Positions 12,173 to 21,516 of a DNA stretch of 64,000 bases are shown here, one piece after another. Under the pieces are notes generated by a model, which saw only the letters and a list, made by a program, of their open reading frames with translations, was not told where the DNA came from and did not search any database. A program made the position numbers and the translations under genes. This DNA comes from Hyphobacterium sp. SN044. Its GTDB lineage: Bacteria; Pseudomonadota; Alphaproteobacteria; Caulobacterales; Maricaulaceae. Location: assembly GCF_021864465.1 (NCBI RefSeq), contig NZ_JAKKUV010000002.1:372001-436000 (forward strand). Reading direction: 5' to 3'. How positions within the stretch are numbered: the first letter of the stretch is position 1; each line of letters starts with the position of its first letter.

Positions 12173-13499
12173 GCGAGAAGGCTCCTTCGGCGAGGCGTGC
12201 GATTGCGTCGTCCAGCGCCAGTTCGTGGCGTTCACCGGTCTTGCGAACCTTGACCTCGGCCTTGCCCTCTTTCAGGCCGCGCGGCCCGATGACCAGCTGA
12301 TACGGCAGGCCGATCAGATCCATCGTCGCGAACTTGCCGCCCGGGCGTTCATTCGTGTCATCGAGCAGCGGCTCCCTGCCGGCCGCGGTCAATGCGGCAT
12401 AGGCCTTGTCACAGGCGGCGTCCGTGTCGGCGTCGCCGGCCTTCAGATTGACGATTCCGACGCCGAAGGGCGCGACCGATTCCGGCCAGATGATGCCGTT
12501 CTCGTCGTGGCTCGCCTCGATGATGCCGCCGACCAGGCGCGACACGCCGATGCCGTAACTGCCCATGTGGACGGGCTTCGACGATCCATCCGGGTGGGTC
12601 ACTTCCGCCTTCATGGCATCGGAATATTTGGTGCCGAAATAGAAGATGTGGCCGACCTCGATGCCGCGGGCGGACAGGCGCTTGGCTTCCGGCACTTCGG
12701 CCTCGAAGCGCGCGGCCTCGTGCATTTCCTCGGTCGCGGCGTAGAGCGCGGTGCGCTGGTCGACGAGGTGCTGCAGATCGCCGTCGAAATCGACATCGCC
12801 GGGTGCCGGCATCTCGACCAGATCGGAGTGGCAGAAGACTTCGCTTTCGCCGGTTTCGGCCAGGATGATGAATTCGTGGCTCAGATCGCCGCCGATTGGG
12901 CCGGTGTCGGCGCGCATCGGAACGGCTTTCAGGCCCAGGCGAGCAAAGGTGTTCAGATAGGCGATGAACATCTTGTTGTAAGCCGCTCTGGCGCCTGCCT
13001 CATCCAGATCGAAGGAATAGGTGTCCTTCATCAGGAATTCACGGCCCCGCATCACGCCGAAGCGAGGGCGGATCTCGTCCCGGAACTTCCACTGGATGTG
13101 GTAGAGCAGTTTCGGCACGTCCTTGTAGGAGCGGCAATAGGCCCGGAAGATCTCGGTGATCATCTCCTCGTTCGTCGGCCCGTAGAGCATCTCCCGGTCA
13201 TGCCGGTCGGTGATGCGCAGCATCTCCTTGCCGTAGGCGTCGTAGCGATTGCTCTCGCGCCACAGATCGGCGGACTGGATGGTCGGCATCAGCAGTTCGA
13301 CGGCCCCGGCCCGGTCCTGTTCCTCGCGCACGATCTGGGAAATCTTCTGCAGCACGCGGTGGCCGAGCGGCAGCCAGGCGTAAATGCCCGCCGATTCCTG
13401 GCGCATCATCCCGGCGCGCAGCATCAGCCGGTGCGAGGCGATCTGCGCATCGGCAGGGGTTTCCTTCAGGACAGGCAGGAAATAGCGGGACAGGCGCAT
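12165..13499 (-). CDS. proS: Prolyl-tRNA synthetase (short alphaproteobacterial type)
   Basis: Class II synthetase of 444 residues starting [19 protein letters not shown]. An in-frame extension of 26 codons upstream is less likely. Class II motifs are visible: [19 protein letters not shown] in the N-terminal part and [21 protein letters not shown] as motif 2. There is no ~180-residue editing insertion between motifs 2 and 3, which is why the protein is much shorter than the E. coli enzyme. A C-terminal anticodon-binding domain is present. It heads the proS-lolC-lolD series. Confidence 0.96.
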   Translation of the reverse strand: MRLSRYFLPVLKETPADAQIASHRLMLRAGMMRQESAGIYAWLPLGHRVLQKISQIVREEQDRAGAVELLMPTIQSADLWRESNRYDAYGKEMLRITDRHDREMLYGPTNEEMITEIFRAYCRSYKDVPKLLYHIQWKFRDEIRPRFGVMRGREFLMKDTYSFDLDEAGARAAYNKMFIAYLNTFARLGLKAVPMRADTGPIGGDLSHEFIILAETGESEVFCHSDLVEMPAPGDVDFDGDLQHLVDQRTALYAATEEMHEAARFEAEVPEAKRLSARGIEVGHIFYFGTKYSDAMKAEVTHPDGSSKPVHMGSYGIGVSRLVGGIIEASHDENGIIWPESVAPFGVGIVNLKAGDADTDAACDKAYAALTAAGREPLLDDTNERPGGKFATMDLIGLPYQLVIGPRGLKEGKAEVKVRKTGERHELALDDAIARLAEGAFSHG

Positions 13500-13622
13500 G
13501 GGAGGGGAAACCGTCGTGAATTGTTGCGTTGCACCAGCATTAGACGGCAGCGCGGGGCGGAGCAAGGCAAGCGTCATGTGCTAGGCTGGAACCTTGGCAG
13601 AACCGCAGCGGTTGCGCCCCCG

Positions 13623-14543
13623 ATGACGACGAAGAACACCCCTCTCACCCTCGCCCAGCTGATCGGCGGCATGGCGACGTTCGGCTCGGCGACGCCGGTG
13701 TCGAAAATCGTGACGCAGGCCATGCCGGTCTTCGTGGGGTCATTCCTGCGCGTCGGGATCGGCGCGCTGGCGCTGGCCCCGCTGGCCTGGAGCAAGCTGG
13801 GCGCGATCCGGGCGATGTCGCGCGGCGACTGGGGGCGTATCGCCGTCATCGCGCTTTTCGGCATGTTCGGGTTTTCCGCCCTGATGCTCTACGGGATGAG
13901 TATGGTGTCCGGCGTGGCCGGAGCCATCGTGATGAGCACCGCCCCGGCAGTGACGGCCGCAGCCTCCATGCTGTTTCTCGGCGACCATCCGACCTGGCGG
14001 AAGCTGACGGCGATCGCGCTGGCGGTCGGCGGCGTGCTGGTCCTGCATCTGGGCGGTGGATCAAGCGGCGAAGCCGGCGGAAACCTCCTGCTCGGAACGA
14101 TCCTGGTCTTCGCGGCGGTCTGCTGCGAGAGCGTCTACACGCTGGTCGGCAAGACCGCGTCGGAGCGGGTCGATCCGGTGCTGGTGGCCTTCCTCGCGGC
14201 GGTGATCGCCCTGCCCGTCTTCCTGCCCTTCGCGATCTGGCAATGGCTCAGCTTTGACGTTTCACAGGTCGAGCCGGGCGCCTGGATGGCGCTCGTCTGG
14301 TACGGCGCGGGCACGCTCGCACTCGGCAGCTGGCTCTGGTATGCGGGCGTGAAGAAGGCCGAAGGCGCGGTCGCCGCCGCCTTCATGGGCGTGATGCCCG
14401 CTTCGGCCCTCATTCTCAGCTATGTGCTGCTCGGCGAACCCTTCCGCTTCGTCCACCTCGCCGGATTCGCCATCGTCTTTGCCGGCGTGCTCGTCATGTC
14501 ATGGGAGCATGCGCGGATGAGCCAGGAGGCGGACGATCAGTAG
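13623..14543 (+). CDS. EamA/DMT-superfamily transporter
   Basis: A 306-residue inner-membrane protein starting MTTKNTPLTLAQLIGG. Ten hydrophobic segments form two five-helix EamA repeats, with GVAGAIVMSTAPAVTAAASMLFLGD in the first and the matching AAFMGVMPASALILSYVLLGE in the second. Such proteins export metabolites or drugs; no substrate can be assigned. It is the only plus-strand gene in the first 34 kb, divergent from proS and converging by 7 nt onto the DUF1467 gene. Confidence 0.9.
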   Translation: MTTKNTPLTLAQLIGGMATFGSATPVSKIVTQAMPVFVGSFLRVGIGALALAPLAWSKLGAIRAMSRGDWGRIAVIALFGMFGFSALMLYGMSMVSGVAGAIVMSTAPAVTAAASMLFLGDHPTWRKLTAIALAVGGVLVLHLGGGSSGEAGGNLLLGTILVFAAVCCESVYTLVGKTASERVDPVLVAFLAAVIALPVFLPFAIWQWLSFDVSQVEPGAWMALVWYGAGTLALGSWLWYAGVKKAEGAVAAAFMGVMPASALILSYVLLGEPFRFVHLAGFAIVFAGVLVMSWEHARMSQEADDQ

Positions 14544-14899
14544 CGGTCGAAACCTTCCGGGTCCGGCAGGAAGGGAATGGCGTCGAGCGGGATGGGCTGG
14601 AACTCGATGAGCACGAACAGGGCGAGCCAGACATAGCTGGCGATCACCGTGGTCAGCCAGGCCTTGCGCTTCAGGTCCGGCAGGACGGGAGCGCCGGGAT
14701 CTGTCCCTTCGACCATCTCGCCGTGTTCGGCCTGGCTGCGCACGCCGAGCGGCAGCGTCATGAACAGCACGATCCACCAGGTGATCAGGAAGACGACGAG
14801 GCCGGTGACGAAACCGATACCGCGATCCGGCAGGAAGAGTTGCGCCACCCAGAGCGCGAAGGTCAGGGCGACGACGAGATAGCCGATAATGCGTCCCAT
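14537..14899 (-). CDS. DUF1467 family membrane protein
   Basis: A 120-residue protein with three or four hydrophobic segments. It has the family features of an N-terminal helix and the central motif ITWWIVLFMTLPLGVRSQAE. DUF1467 proteins occur in alphaproteobacteria next to mce and proS, as here, and have no known role. It is the last cistron of the run that starts with the nuo genes. Its 3' end overlaps the convergent transporter gene by 7 nt. Confidence 0.88.
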   Translation of the reverse strand: MGRIIGYLVVALTFALWVAQLFLPDRGIGFVTGLVVFLITWWIVLFMTLPLGVRSQAEHGEMVEGTDPGAPVLPDLKRKAWLTTVIASYVWLALFVLIEFQPIPLDAIPFLPDPEGFDRY

Positions 14900-14903
14900 C
14901 GCT

Positions 14904-15323
14904 TCAGTGCTCCGGCTTGGCCATCAGCTCGACGAGAACGCCGTGCGTGTCCTTGGGGTGAACGAAGATGACCGGCACGCCGTGCGCACCGATATAGGGC
15001 TCTCCGGTGCCGAGGACGGTCGCGCCGCGTTCGCGCATCGCGTCGCGGGCGGCAATGATGTCGTCGACCTCGAAACACATGTGGTGCTGGCCGCCCCTGG
15101 GGTTCTTTTCCAGAAACTTGTTGACCGGGCTGTCCGGTCCGAGCGGCTGCAAGAGTTCCAGCTCGGTATTCTCGATCGACACGAAGCAGACCTTCACGCC
15201 CAGCTTCGGAAAATCCTTCACCGGCGTCGCGGCATCCGCACCGTAGAGCGCGGCATAGGTGTCCCGTGTCGCCTCGATGTCGGGCGTGGCGATGCCGATG
15301 TGATTGAGACGGCCGATCTTCAT
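14904..15323 (-). CDS. mce: Methylmalonyl-CoA epimerase
   Basis: A 139-residue vicinal oxygen chelate enzyme that interconverts (2R)- and (2S)-methylmalonyl-CoA in propionate use. Metal ligands are recognisable as His8 (LNHIGIA), the His pair in GGQHHMCFEVDD, and a Glu close to the C-terminus (VLVELM). Length is normal. Its stop is 4 nt before the DUF1467 start and its start is 2 nt from the rnj stop, indicating one transcript. Confidence 0.95.
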   Translation of the reverse strand: MKIGRLNHIGIATPDIEATRDTYAALYGADAATPVKDFPKLGVKVCFVSIENTELELLQPLGPDSPVNKFLEKNPRGGQHHMCFEVDDIIAARDAMRERGATVLGTGEPYIGAHGVPVIFVHPKDTHGVLVELMAKPEH

Positions 15324-15325
15324 GT

Positions 15326-17002
15326 TCAGACCTCCAGCACGGTGACGTCGACGATGGGCTTCTTGCCCCAGATTTTCGCGGCTTCGCGGCGGACGGCGCG
15401 GCGCACCGCTTCCTCGATCATGTCCGGGTCGCGGCGATCGCGCTTGCCGAGGCGGTCAAAGGCCTGTTCGGCGGCGTCAGCCAACCCGTCGAGGAAGTCC
15501 TCCATCGCGTATTCGCGGTCTTCCGGCAGGCCGGCTGTGCGCACGTCCGGACCCGAGATCAACTTGCCGGAGCCCTCGACAGCCAGCGCCACACCGATAT
15601 AGCCGGCGAAGGACATCTTGCGGCGTTCTCGCATCGCCTCGCCATCGGCCGGCGTGATGAAGCTGCCATCGACATGCAGTCGGCCGGCGGGAACTTCGTC
15701 GACGACCTCGACACCCTCCCGGGTAATGCGGATCAGATCGCCATTGCGCGGCGCGATGCCATGCGGCACCTGCATCGATTTCGCGAAACGCGCATGCTCG
15801 ATCAGGTGACGGCGTTCGCCATGGACCGGGATGGCGATGCGCGGCCGCGCCCAGTTGTACATGGCGCGCAGCTCTTCCCGGCACGGATGGCCGGAGACGT
15901 GGATGTCGCGGTCACTGTCGGTGATGACGTGGACGCCCATGTCCGCCAGCTTGTTCTGAAGCTCGAAGATGCCGAGCTCGTTGCCGGGGATGACGCGCGA
16001 GGAAAAGATCACCGTATCGCCCTGCCCGAGCGTGACATTGCGGTGCGTGCCCTCGGCAATGCGCGACAGGGCGGCGCGCGGCTCGCCCTGGCTGCCGGTG
16101 CAGAGATAGAGGATTTTCTCCGCCGGGAAGTAGGCCGCCTCCTCCTCGTCGATGAAAGGTTTGACGTCCTGCAACAGGCCGACCGCCTTGGCCGCATTGG
16201 TCATGCGGTGCATCGACCGGCCGACCAGGCAGACGCGCCGGTCATTGGCCTCGGCGGCGCGGATCGCGGTCTCGATGCGCGCGACGTTCGAAGCGAAGGC
16301 GGCGATGGCGACCTTACCGGTCCTGTGTTCGCCGACCAGTTCGATCAGATGCTTGCGGACCTCGCCTTCGGAGCCGGACGTGCCCTCGGAAAACACGTTG
16401 GTGGAATCGCAGACGATGGCGAGCACGCCCTCGTCGCCAAGCCGGTTCATCGCCTCGACATCGATCGTCTCGCCGATCAGCGGATCGGGGTCGATCTTCC
16501 AGTCACCGGTGTGAAGGATCAGGCCCTCCGGCGTTCGGATGGCGAGCGCGTTCGGCTCCGGAATGGAGTGGGTCAGCGTCACGAGTTCGATGTCGAACGG
16601 GCCGAGTGTCAGACGACCGCCGAGCGGGATTTCATGCAGCTCGACCTCGTCGAGCAGGCCCTTCTCCTTCAACCGGTCGCGAACCAGCCAGGCGGTGAAG
16701 GGCGTGGCATAGACCGGGCAGCGGAAGCGCTCCCAGAGATGGGCGAGTGCGCCCATATGGTCTTCATGGGCATGGGTCAGAACGATGCCGAGCAGGTCCT
16801 GCGCGCGTTCCTCGATATAGGCCGGGTCCGGCATGATGATGTCGACGCCGGGCGTCGTCAGATCGCCGAACGTCACGCCGAGATCGACCATGATCCATTT
16901 GCGCCCCTCTTCCGGCCCATAGCCGTAGAGGTTCAGATTCATCCCGATCTCGCCGGAACCGCCGAGCGGAAGGAAGTAGAGGCCGTTGTCTGCCGGGTTC
17001 AC
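15326..17002 (-). CDS. rnj: Ribonuclease J
   Basis: A 558-residue metallo-beta-lactamase/beta-CASP ribonuclease with 5'-3' exo- and endonuclease activity on RNA. The metal-binding HAHEDH lies near residue 77 and the beta-CASP region includes CTGSQGEP and a late SGHPCREEL motif. RNase J in place of, or next to, RNase E is usual in alphaproteobacteria. Its start codon overlaps the coaX stop by 4 nt. Confidence 0.95.
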   Translation of the reverse strand: MNPADNGLYFLPLGGSGEIGMNLNLYGYGPEEGRKWIMVDLGVTFGDLTTPGVDIIMPDPAYIEERAQDLLGIVLTHAHEDHMGALAHLWERFRCPVYATPFTAWLVRDRLKEKGLLDEVELHEIPLGGRLTLGPFDIELVTLTHSIPEPNALAIRTPEGLILHTGDWKIDPDPLIGETIDVEAMNRLGDEGVLAIVCDSTNVFSEGTSGSEGEVRKHLIELVGEHRTGKVAIAAFASNVARIETAIRAAEANDRRVCLVGRSMHRMTNAAKAVGLLQDVKPFIDEEEAAYFPAEKILYLCTGSQGEPRAALSRIAEGTHRNVTLGQGDTVIFSSRVIPGNELGIFELQNKLADMGVHVITDSDRDIHVSGHPCREELRAMYNWARPRIAIPVHGERRHLIEHARFAKSMQVPHGIAPRNGDLIRITREGVEVVDEVPAGRLHVDGSFITPADGEAMRERRKMSFAGYIGVALAVEGSGKLISGPDVRTAGLPEDREYAMEDFLDGLADAAEQAFDRLGKRDRRDPDMIEEAVRRAVRREAAKIWGKKPIVDVTVLEV

Positions 17003-17778
17003 GCCTGCTTGCCCTCGTTCCGCTTCCAGACCTCCAGCAGGCCGCGAATGGTCAGGTCGGCATCGAAATGCTGGATTTCGGACGATGCCCGTTCGAACAG
17101 CGAGGCGACACCGCCGGTGGCGATCGCGGTCAGCGGTTCGCCATACTCCTGGCGCACGCGGCGGATCAGCCCGTCGATCAGTTCGATATAGCCCCAGTAT
17201 ACGCCCGCCTGCATCGCGCCGACCGTGTTGCGGCCGATCACACGCTCCGGGCGCTGGATGGCGATGCGCGGCAACTGCGCCGCGGCGGTGTGCAGCGCCT
17301 GCATGGACAGGTTGATGCCCGGGGCGATGATACCGCCCTTGAACACGCCGTCGGCGGAGATGACGTCGAACGTCGTCGCCGTGCCGCTGTCGATAATCAG
17401 GAGCGCACCGTCATAGGCGACCCGTCCGCCGAGCGCGTTGACGAGACGGTCGGCCCCGGCTTCCTGCGGGCGTTCGATATCGACGCCGATGCCGAGATCC
17501 ATGCCCGCATCGCCGATGACGAGCGGTTCGACCTTCAGATAACGACGCGCCAGATTGCGCAGGTTGAACAGGGATTGCGGCACCACGGTGGAAACGATGC
17601 AGGCGGTCAGATCCTCGAATTTGAGGCCCTGCAGCGACAGGAGCTGGGTCAGCCAGACGGCGTGTTCGTCGGCGGTTCGGGTGGCATGGGTGGCGGTGCG
17701 CCACTGGGCGCGCCAGTCCGTCCCGTCATGGACGGCGAACAGCGTGTTCGTGTTGCCGCAATCGATCGCGAGAAGCAT
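16999..17778 (-). CDS. coaX: Type III pantothenate kinase
   Basis: CoaX catalyses the first step of coenzyme A synthesis and is insensitive to CoA feedback. The start [16 protein letters not shown] (259 residues) puts the phosphate-binding DCGNTNT at residues 6-12. The upstream 27 open codons lie in the birA intergenic region and birA end. [11 protein letters not shown] and [12 protein letters not shown] are the other family motifs. It is commonly linked to birA and rnj in alphaproteobacteria, as here. Confidence 0.96.
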   Translation of the reverse strand: MLLAIDCGNTNTLFAVHDGTDWRAQWRTATHATRTADEHAVWLTQLLSLQGLKFEDLTACIVSTVVPQSLFNLRNLARRYLKVEPLVIGDAGMDLGIGVDIERPQEAGADRLVNALGGRVAYDGALLIIDSGTATTFDVISADGVFKGGIIAPGINLSMQALHTAAAQLPRIAIQRPERVIGRNTVGAMQAGVYWGYIELIDGLIRRVRQEYGEPLTAIATGGVASLFERASSEIQHFDADLTIRGLLEVWKRNEGKQA

Positions 17779-17788
17779 GGGCCAGCCT

Positions 17789-18529
17789 TTACCCCGGAAT
17801 GCCGGGAAAGAATACGTCGCCCGCTGAGATAAGGCGGCGCTGGCCGTTCGCCATATCAAGCCGCAGCGAACCGTCCGGCATCAGGTCGGCGAAGATGCCC
17901 TCGACCGTCTCGTCCTGCAGGCGCGCGGTGCAGCGTTCACCAATGCCCCAGGCGCGGGCGAGCCAGGCATCGCGCAGCGGGCCGAAGCCGTGCGTGCGCC
18001 AGCGTTCAAGCCAGGCCGAAAAACTGGTGGCGATACGCTCGAGCGCAGCGTCCTGCGTCAGCGCACCGCCCTCCTCCGCGATGTCCGTCGCCGGACGTTC
18101 GACATCGCGCGGGTGGCTGGCGAGGTTCAGGCCTATCCCGACGGCCAGCCAGAGTCCGCCGCCCGGTGCGCTGCCGGATTCCAAGAGCACGCCGCAGACC
18201 TTCTTACCGCCGATCAGGACGTCATTCGGCCATTTCAGGCGGACGCGCTCGCGGTCGATGACCGCCTCGCAGGCTTCCGCCGCCGCGAGTGCCGCCGCGA
18301 AGGAGAGCTGCGCCGCCTCGCCCGGCTTCGCGTCGAGCACGTAAAGCCCGGTCGTGTAGAGATTGCCGGTCAGGTCCGCCCATTGGCGGCCACGCCGGCC
18401 CCGGCCCGCGCTCTGGCGCCGGGCTGCAATCCAAACCGGACCGCGCTCACCGGCCAGGGCGAGGCGGCGGGCCTCCTCATTCGTGGAGTCGGTTTCGGCC
18501 AGCCATTCCGTGCGGACACCGCCCGGCAT
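17789..18529 (-). CDS. birA: Biotin--[acetyl-CoA-carboxylase] ligase
   Basis: A 246-residue biotin protein ligase that attaches biotin to carrier proteins such as the BCCP of acetyl-CoA carboxylase. The biotinyl-AMP loop reads GRGRRGRQW near residue 43, and [20 protein letters not shown] follows. It lacks the N-terminal helix-turn-helix of the E. coli repressor form, so it should not act as a biotin-operon repressor. It begins 4 nt after nuoN. Confidence 0.95.
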   Translation of the reverse strand: MPGGVRTEWLAETDSTNEEARRLALAGERGPVWIAARRQSAGRGRRGRQWADLTGNLYTTGLYVLDAKPGEAAQLSFAAALAAAEACEAVIDRERVRLKWPNDVLIGGKKVCGVLLESGSAPGGGLWLAVGIGLNLASHPRDVERPATDIAEEGGALTQDAALERIATSFSAWLERWRTHGFGPLRDAWLARAWGIGERCTARLQDETVEGIFADLMPDGSLRLDMANGQRRLISAGDVFFPGIPG

Positions 18530-18533
18530 GACG

Positions 18534-19982
18534 TCAGATCAGACCGATCGACGCTCCGCGCGCCCACATGAAGACGATCGCCGCGAGCGGCACGAGCAGC
18601 ACGGTCGCGAGACCGGAGAGGTTCGCCACCAGGCCGACGGGGGTCGGCGCAGCGACGAATTTGTGCGCCGGTTCGTTGAACCAGATCACCCGGACGATGC
18701 GCAGATAGTAGGCCGCGGCCACGACGCTCGCGAGCGCAGCAATGACAACGAGCCAGATCAGACCGGCCTGCACCGCGGCGTAGAAGATGAAGAGCTTGCC
18801 GAAGAAGCCGACAAGGAAGGGCAGACCGCCGATCGAGAACATGATGCCGGTCATCGACCAGGCCAGGCCCGGGCGCGTCTGCGACAGGCCGGAGAGGTCG
18901 TCGACCTCTTCCACCATGCCTTCCGGCGTACGCATGGCGAGGATGACGCCGAACGCGCCGATCACACCGACCATGTAGAGGATCATGAAGGCGAGCAGCG
19001 CCCACAGGCCCGTCTCACTGGCCGCCGCAACGGCAACGAGCGCGTAGCCCATATTGCCGATCGAGGAATAGGCCATCAGGCGCTTGATGTTGTTCTGCGT
19101 CAGCGCGCCGAAGGCCCCGACCGCCATCGACAGTGCCGCGATCACCCAGATCACCTGCTGCCAGCTGTCCACGGCATTGCCGAACGGCTCGTAAAGCAGG
19201 CGTGCGAGGAGGATCATCGCGGCCATTTTCGGCGCCGTCGCGAAGAAGGCCGTCACCGGGGTCGGTGCGCCTTCGTAGACGTCGGGCGTCCACATGTGGA
19301 AGGGCGCGGCGGAGACCTTGAAGGCCAGGCCGCAGATCAGGAAGACGAGGCCGAAGACAAGGCCGACGGACGGATTGTCGCCCACGGCCGCCGCGATGGC
19401 GTCGAAACCGGTTGCACCGGAGAAGCCGTAAACCAGCGAGGCGCCGTAGAGCAGCAGGCCGGACGACAGCGCACCGAGCACGAAATACTTCAGGCCGGCT
19501 TCCGAAGCGCGCAGGCTGTCGCGGTTGAACGCGGCGAGCACGTAGAGCGCCAGCGACTGAAGCTCGACGCCCATGTAGAGCGAGATGAGGTCGTTCGCCG
19601 ACACCATCATCGCCATGCCGAGGACGGCGAGCGCAACGAGGACCGAGAATTCGAACCGCGCCAGGCGTTCGGCCTTCAGATACGGGCCGGCGAGGAAAAG
19701 CGCGAGCGCCGCCGCGCCGCAGATCGCGACCTTGGAGAACAGGGCGAAGGGGTCGAAGACGAAGGCACCGCTGAACGCCAGCCCGCCCGCGCCCGGCACG
19801 AGGAAGAGCGCCGCGGCACCGGCTGCGACCAGAAGACCGATCGTCAGGAGAGAGACCCATTTCGCGGCCGTCTCGTCCTTCTTGATGAAGACGCCGAGCA
19901 TCAGCAGTGCCATCGCGCCGATGGCGAGCATGAGCTCCGGCGTGAGCAGCAAGAGGTCGGTGGCGAGAATGTCGTAGGTCAC
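18534..19982 (-). CDS. nuoN: NADH-quinone oxidoreductase subunit N
   Basis: An antiporter-like proton-pumping subunit of complex I with about 14 transmembrane helices in 482 residues. The conserved discontinuous-helix region reads KVSAAPFHMWTPDVYEGAP near residue 222, with the key Lys and a following TQNNIKRLMAYSSIGNMGY. It is the last nuo gene, 13 nt after nuoM, and is followed by birA. Confidence 0.97.
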   Translation of the reverse strand: MTYDILATDLLLLTPELMLAIGAMALLMLGVFIKKDETAAKWVSLLTIGLLVAAGAAALFLVPGAGGLAFSGAFVFDPFALFSKVAICGAAALALFLAGPYLKAERLARFEFSVLVALAVLGMAMMVSANDLISLYMGVELQSLALYVLAAFNRDSLRASEAGLKYFVLGALSSGLLLYGASLVYGFSGATGFDAIAAAVGDNPSVGLVFGLVFLICGLAFKVSAAPFHMWTPDVYEGAPTPVTAFFATAPKMAAMILLARLLYEPFGNAVDSWQQVIWVIAALSMAVGAFGALTQNNIKRLMAYSSIGNMGYALVAVAAASETGLWALLAFMILYMVGVIGAFGVILAMRTPEGMVEEVDDLSGLSQTRPGLAWSMTGIMFSIGGLPFLVGFFGKLFIFYAAVQAGLIWLVVIAALASVVAAAYYLRIVRVIWFNEPAHKFVAAPTPVGLVANLSGLATVLLVPLAAIVFMWARGASIGLI

Positions 19983-19995
19983 CGTCCGGTCCCCG

Positions 19996-21516
19996 TCAGT
20001 TGGCCACAGCGGCGGTGGCCGCGGTGAAATCGGAAATCAGCTGGTTCACGGACGCGGCGGTCACGTCCGTTACCGGCGTTGAGAAGAAGCCGAGGAAGAT
20101 CGTACCGGCAATCAGCGGGATGAAGATGATCCACTCGCGCGCATTGATGTCGGTGATGGCTTCCAGCTTCGGATTGGTCAGCTCCCCGAACACGACATTG
20201 CGGTAGAGGGTCAGCATGTAGACCGCCGAGAAGATCACGCCGAGCGCGGCGCCCATTGCCGCCCAGGTGTTCACCTGGAAGGTGCCGGCCATGGTCATGA
20301 TCTCGCCGATGAAGCCCGACGTCCCCGGCAGGCCGACATTGGCCATCGAGAACAGGGCGAGGATGGCGGCATAGACCGGCATGCGGTGCACAAGGCCGCC
20401 ATAGAAGGCGATCTCGCGGGTGTGCATGCGGTCATAGATCACGCCGACGCAGAGGAAGAGCGCGCCCGAGATCAGGCCGTGGGACAGCATCTGGAAGATG
20501 GCACCCTGCACGCCCAGCTCCGTCATCGCGAAGATACCGAGCGTCACGAAGCCCATGTGGGCAACGGAGGAATAGGCGATCAGCTTCTTGATGTCGGTCT
20601 GCCGGAAGGCCACGAGCGAGGTGTAGACGATGGCGATCACCGACAGGGTGAAGACCAGCGGCTGGAACATTACGCTCGCGTCCGGGAACATCGGAATCGA
20701 GAAGCGCAGGAAGCCGTATCCGCCGAGCTTCAGGAGGACGCCGGCCAGGATGACCGAACCCGCCGTCGGGGCTTCCACGTGCGCGTCCGGCAACCAGGTG
20801 TGGACCGGCCACATCGGCATCTTCACCGCGAAGGAGGCGAAGAAGGCAAGCCACAGCCAGGTCTGCAGGTTGGCCGCGAAATCGGTCTCCAGGAGCACGG
20901 TGATGTCCGTCGTGCCCGCCTGCAGGAACATGGCGACCATCGCGACCAGCATCAGCACCGAGCCGAGCAGCGTGTAGAGGTAGAATTTCATCGAAGCGTA
21001 GAAGCGGTTCGCTCCGCCCCAGACACCGATGATGATGAACATCGGGATCAGGCCGCCTTCGAAGAAAATGTAGAACAGCACCAGATCCAGCGCGCAGAAC
21101 ACGCCAACCATCATCGTCTGCAGGATCAGGAAGGCGATCATGTAGTCGGTGACGCGCTTCTTGATGTTCCAGCTGGCCAGGATGCAGATCGGCATCAGGA
21201 AGTTGGTCAGCAGGATGAAGAGGATGGAGATTCCATCCACGCCCATCCGGTAGCCGAGGCCGAACTCCGCGAACCACGGGACTTCCTGGTAGAACTGGAA
21301 GTCCGGGTTCGACGGGTCGAAGCCCATCACCAGAACGATGGTCAGGAAAAGCACGGCCAGCGTCGTCATCAGCGAGACGCCGCGCGCATTGCGGTCGAGC
21401 CAGGTCGAATCCTCGGCGCGCATCATGAACTTCATCGCCGCCAGGAAGGCCGCGACGGCCGCCGGGATGAAGGTGATCGCCGTCAGGATCGGGAGGGATT
21501 GGAAGATCGCGGTCAT
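19996..21516 (-). CDS. nuoM: NADH-quinone oxidoreductase subunit M
   Basis: A 506-residue antiporter-like subunit. It carries the motif [20 protein letters not shown] near residue 230 and the conserved [16 protein letters not shown]. The proton-pumping Glu region near residue 140 ([13 protein letters not shown]) is intact. It directly abuts nuoL with no spacer. Confidence 0.97.
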   Translation of the reverse strand: MTAIFQSLPILTAITFIPAAVAAFLAAMKFMMRAEDSTWLDRNARGVSLMTTLAVLFLTIVLVMGFDPSNPDFQFYQEVPWFAEFGLGYRMGVDGISILFILLTNFLMPICILASWNIKKRVTDYMIAFLILQTMMVGVFCALDLVLFYIFFEGGLIPMFIIIGVWGGANRFYASMKFYLYTLLGSVLMLVAMVAMFLQAGTTDITVLLETDFAANLQTWLWLAFFASFAVKMPMWPVHTWLPDAHVEAPTAGSVILAGVLLKLGGYGFLRFSIPMFPDASVMFQPLVFTLSVIAIVYTSLVAFRQTDIKKLIAYSSVAHMGFVTLGIFAMTELGVQGAIFQMLSHGLISGALFLCVGVIYDRMHTREIAFYGGLVHRMPVYAAILALFSMANVGLPGTSGFIGEIMTMAGTFQVNTWAAMGAALGVIFSAVYMLTLYRNVVFGELTNPKLEAITDINAREWIIFIPLIAGTIFLGFFSTPVTDVTAASVNQLISDFTAATAAVAN

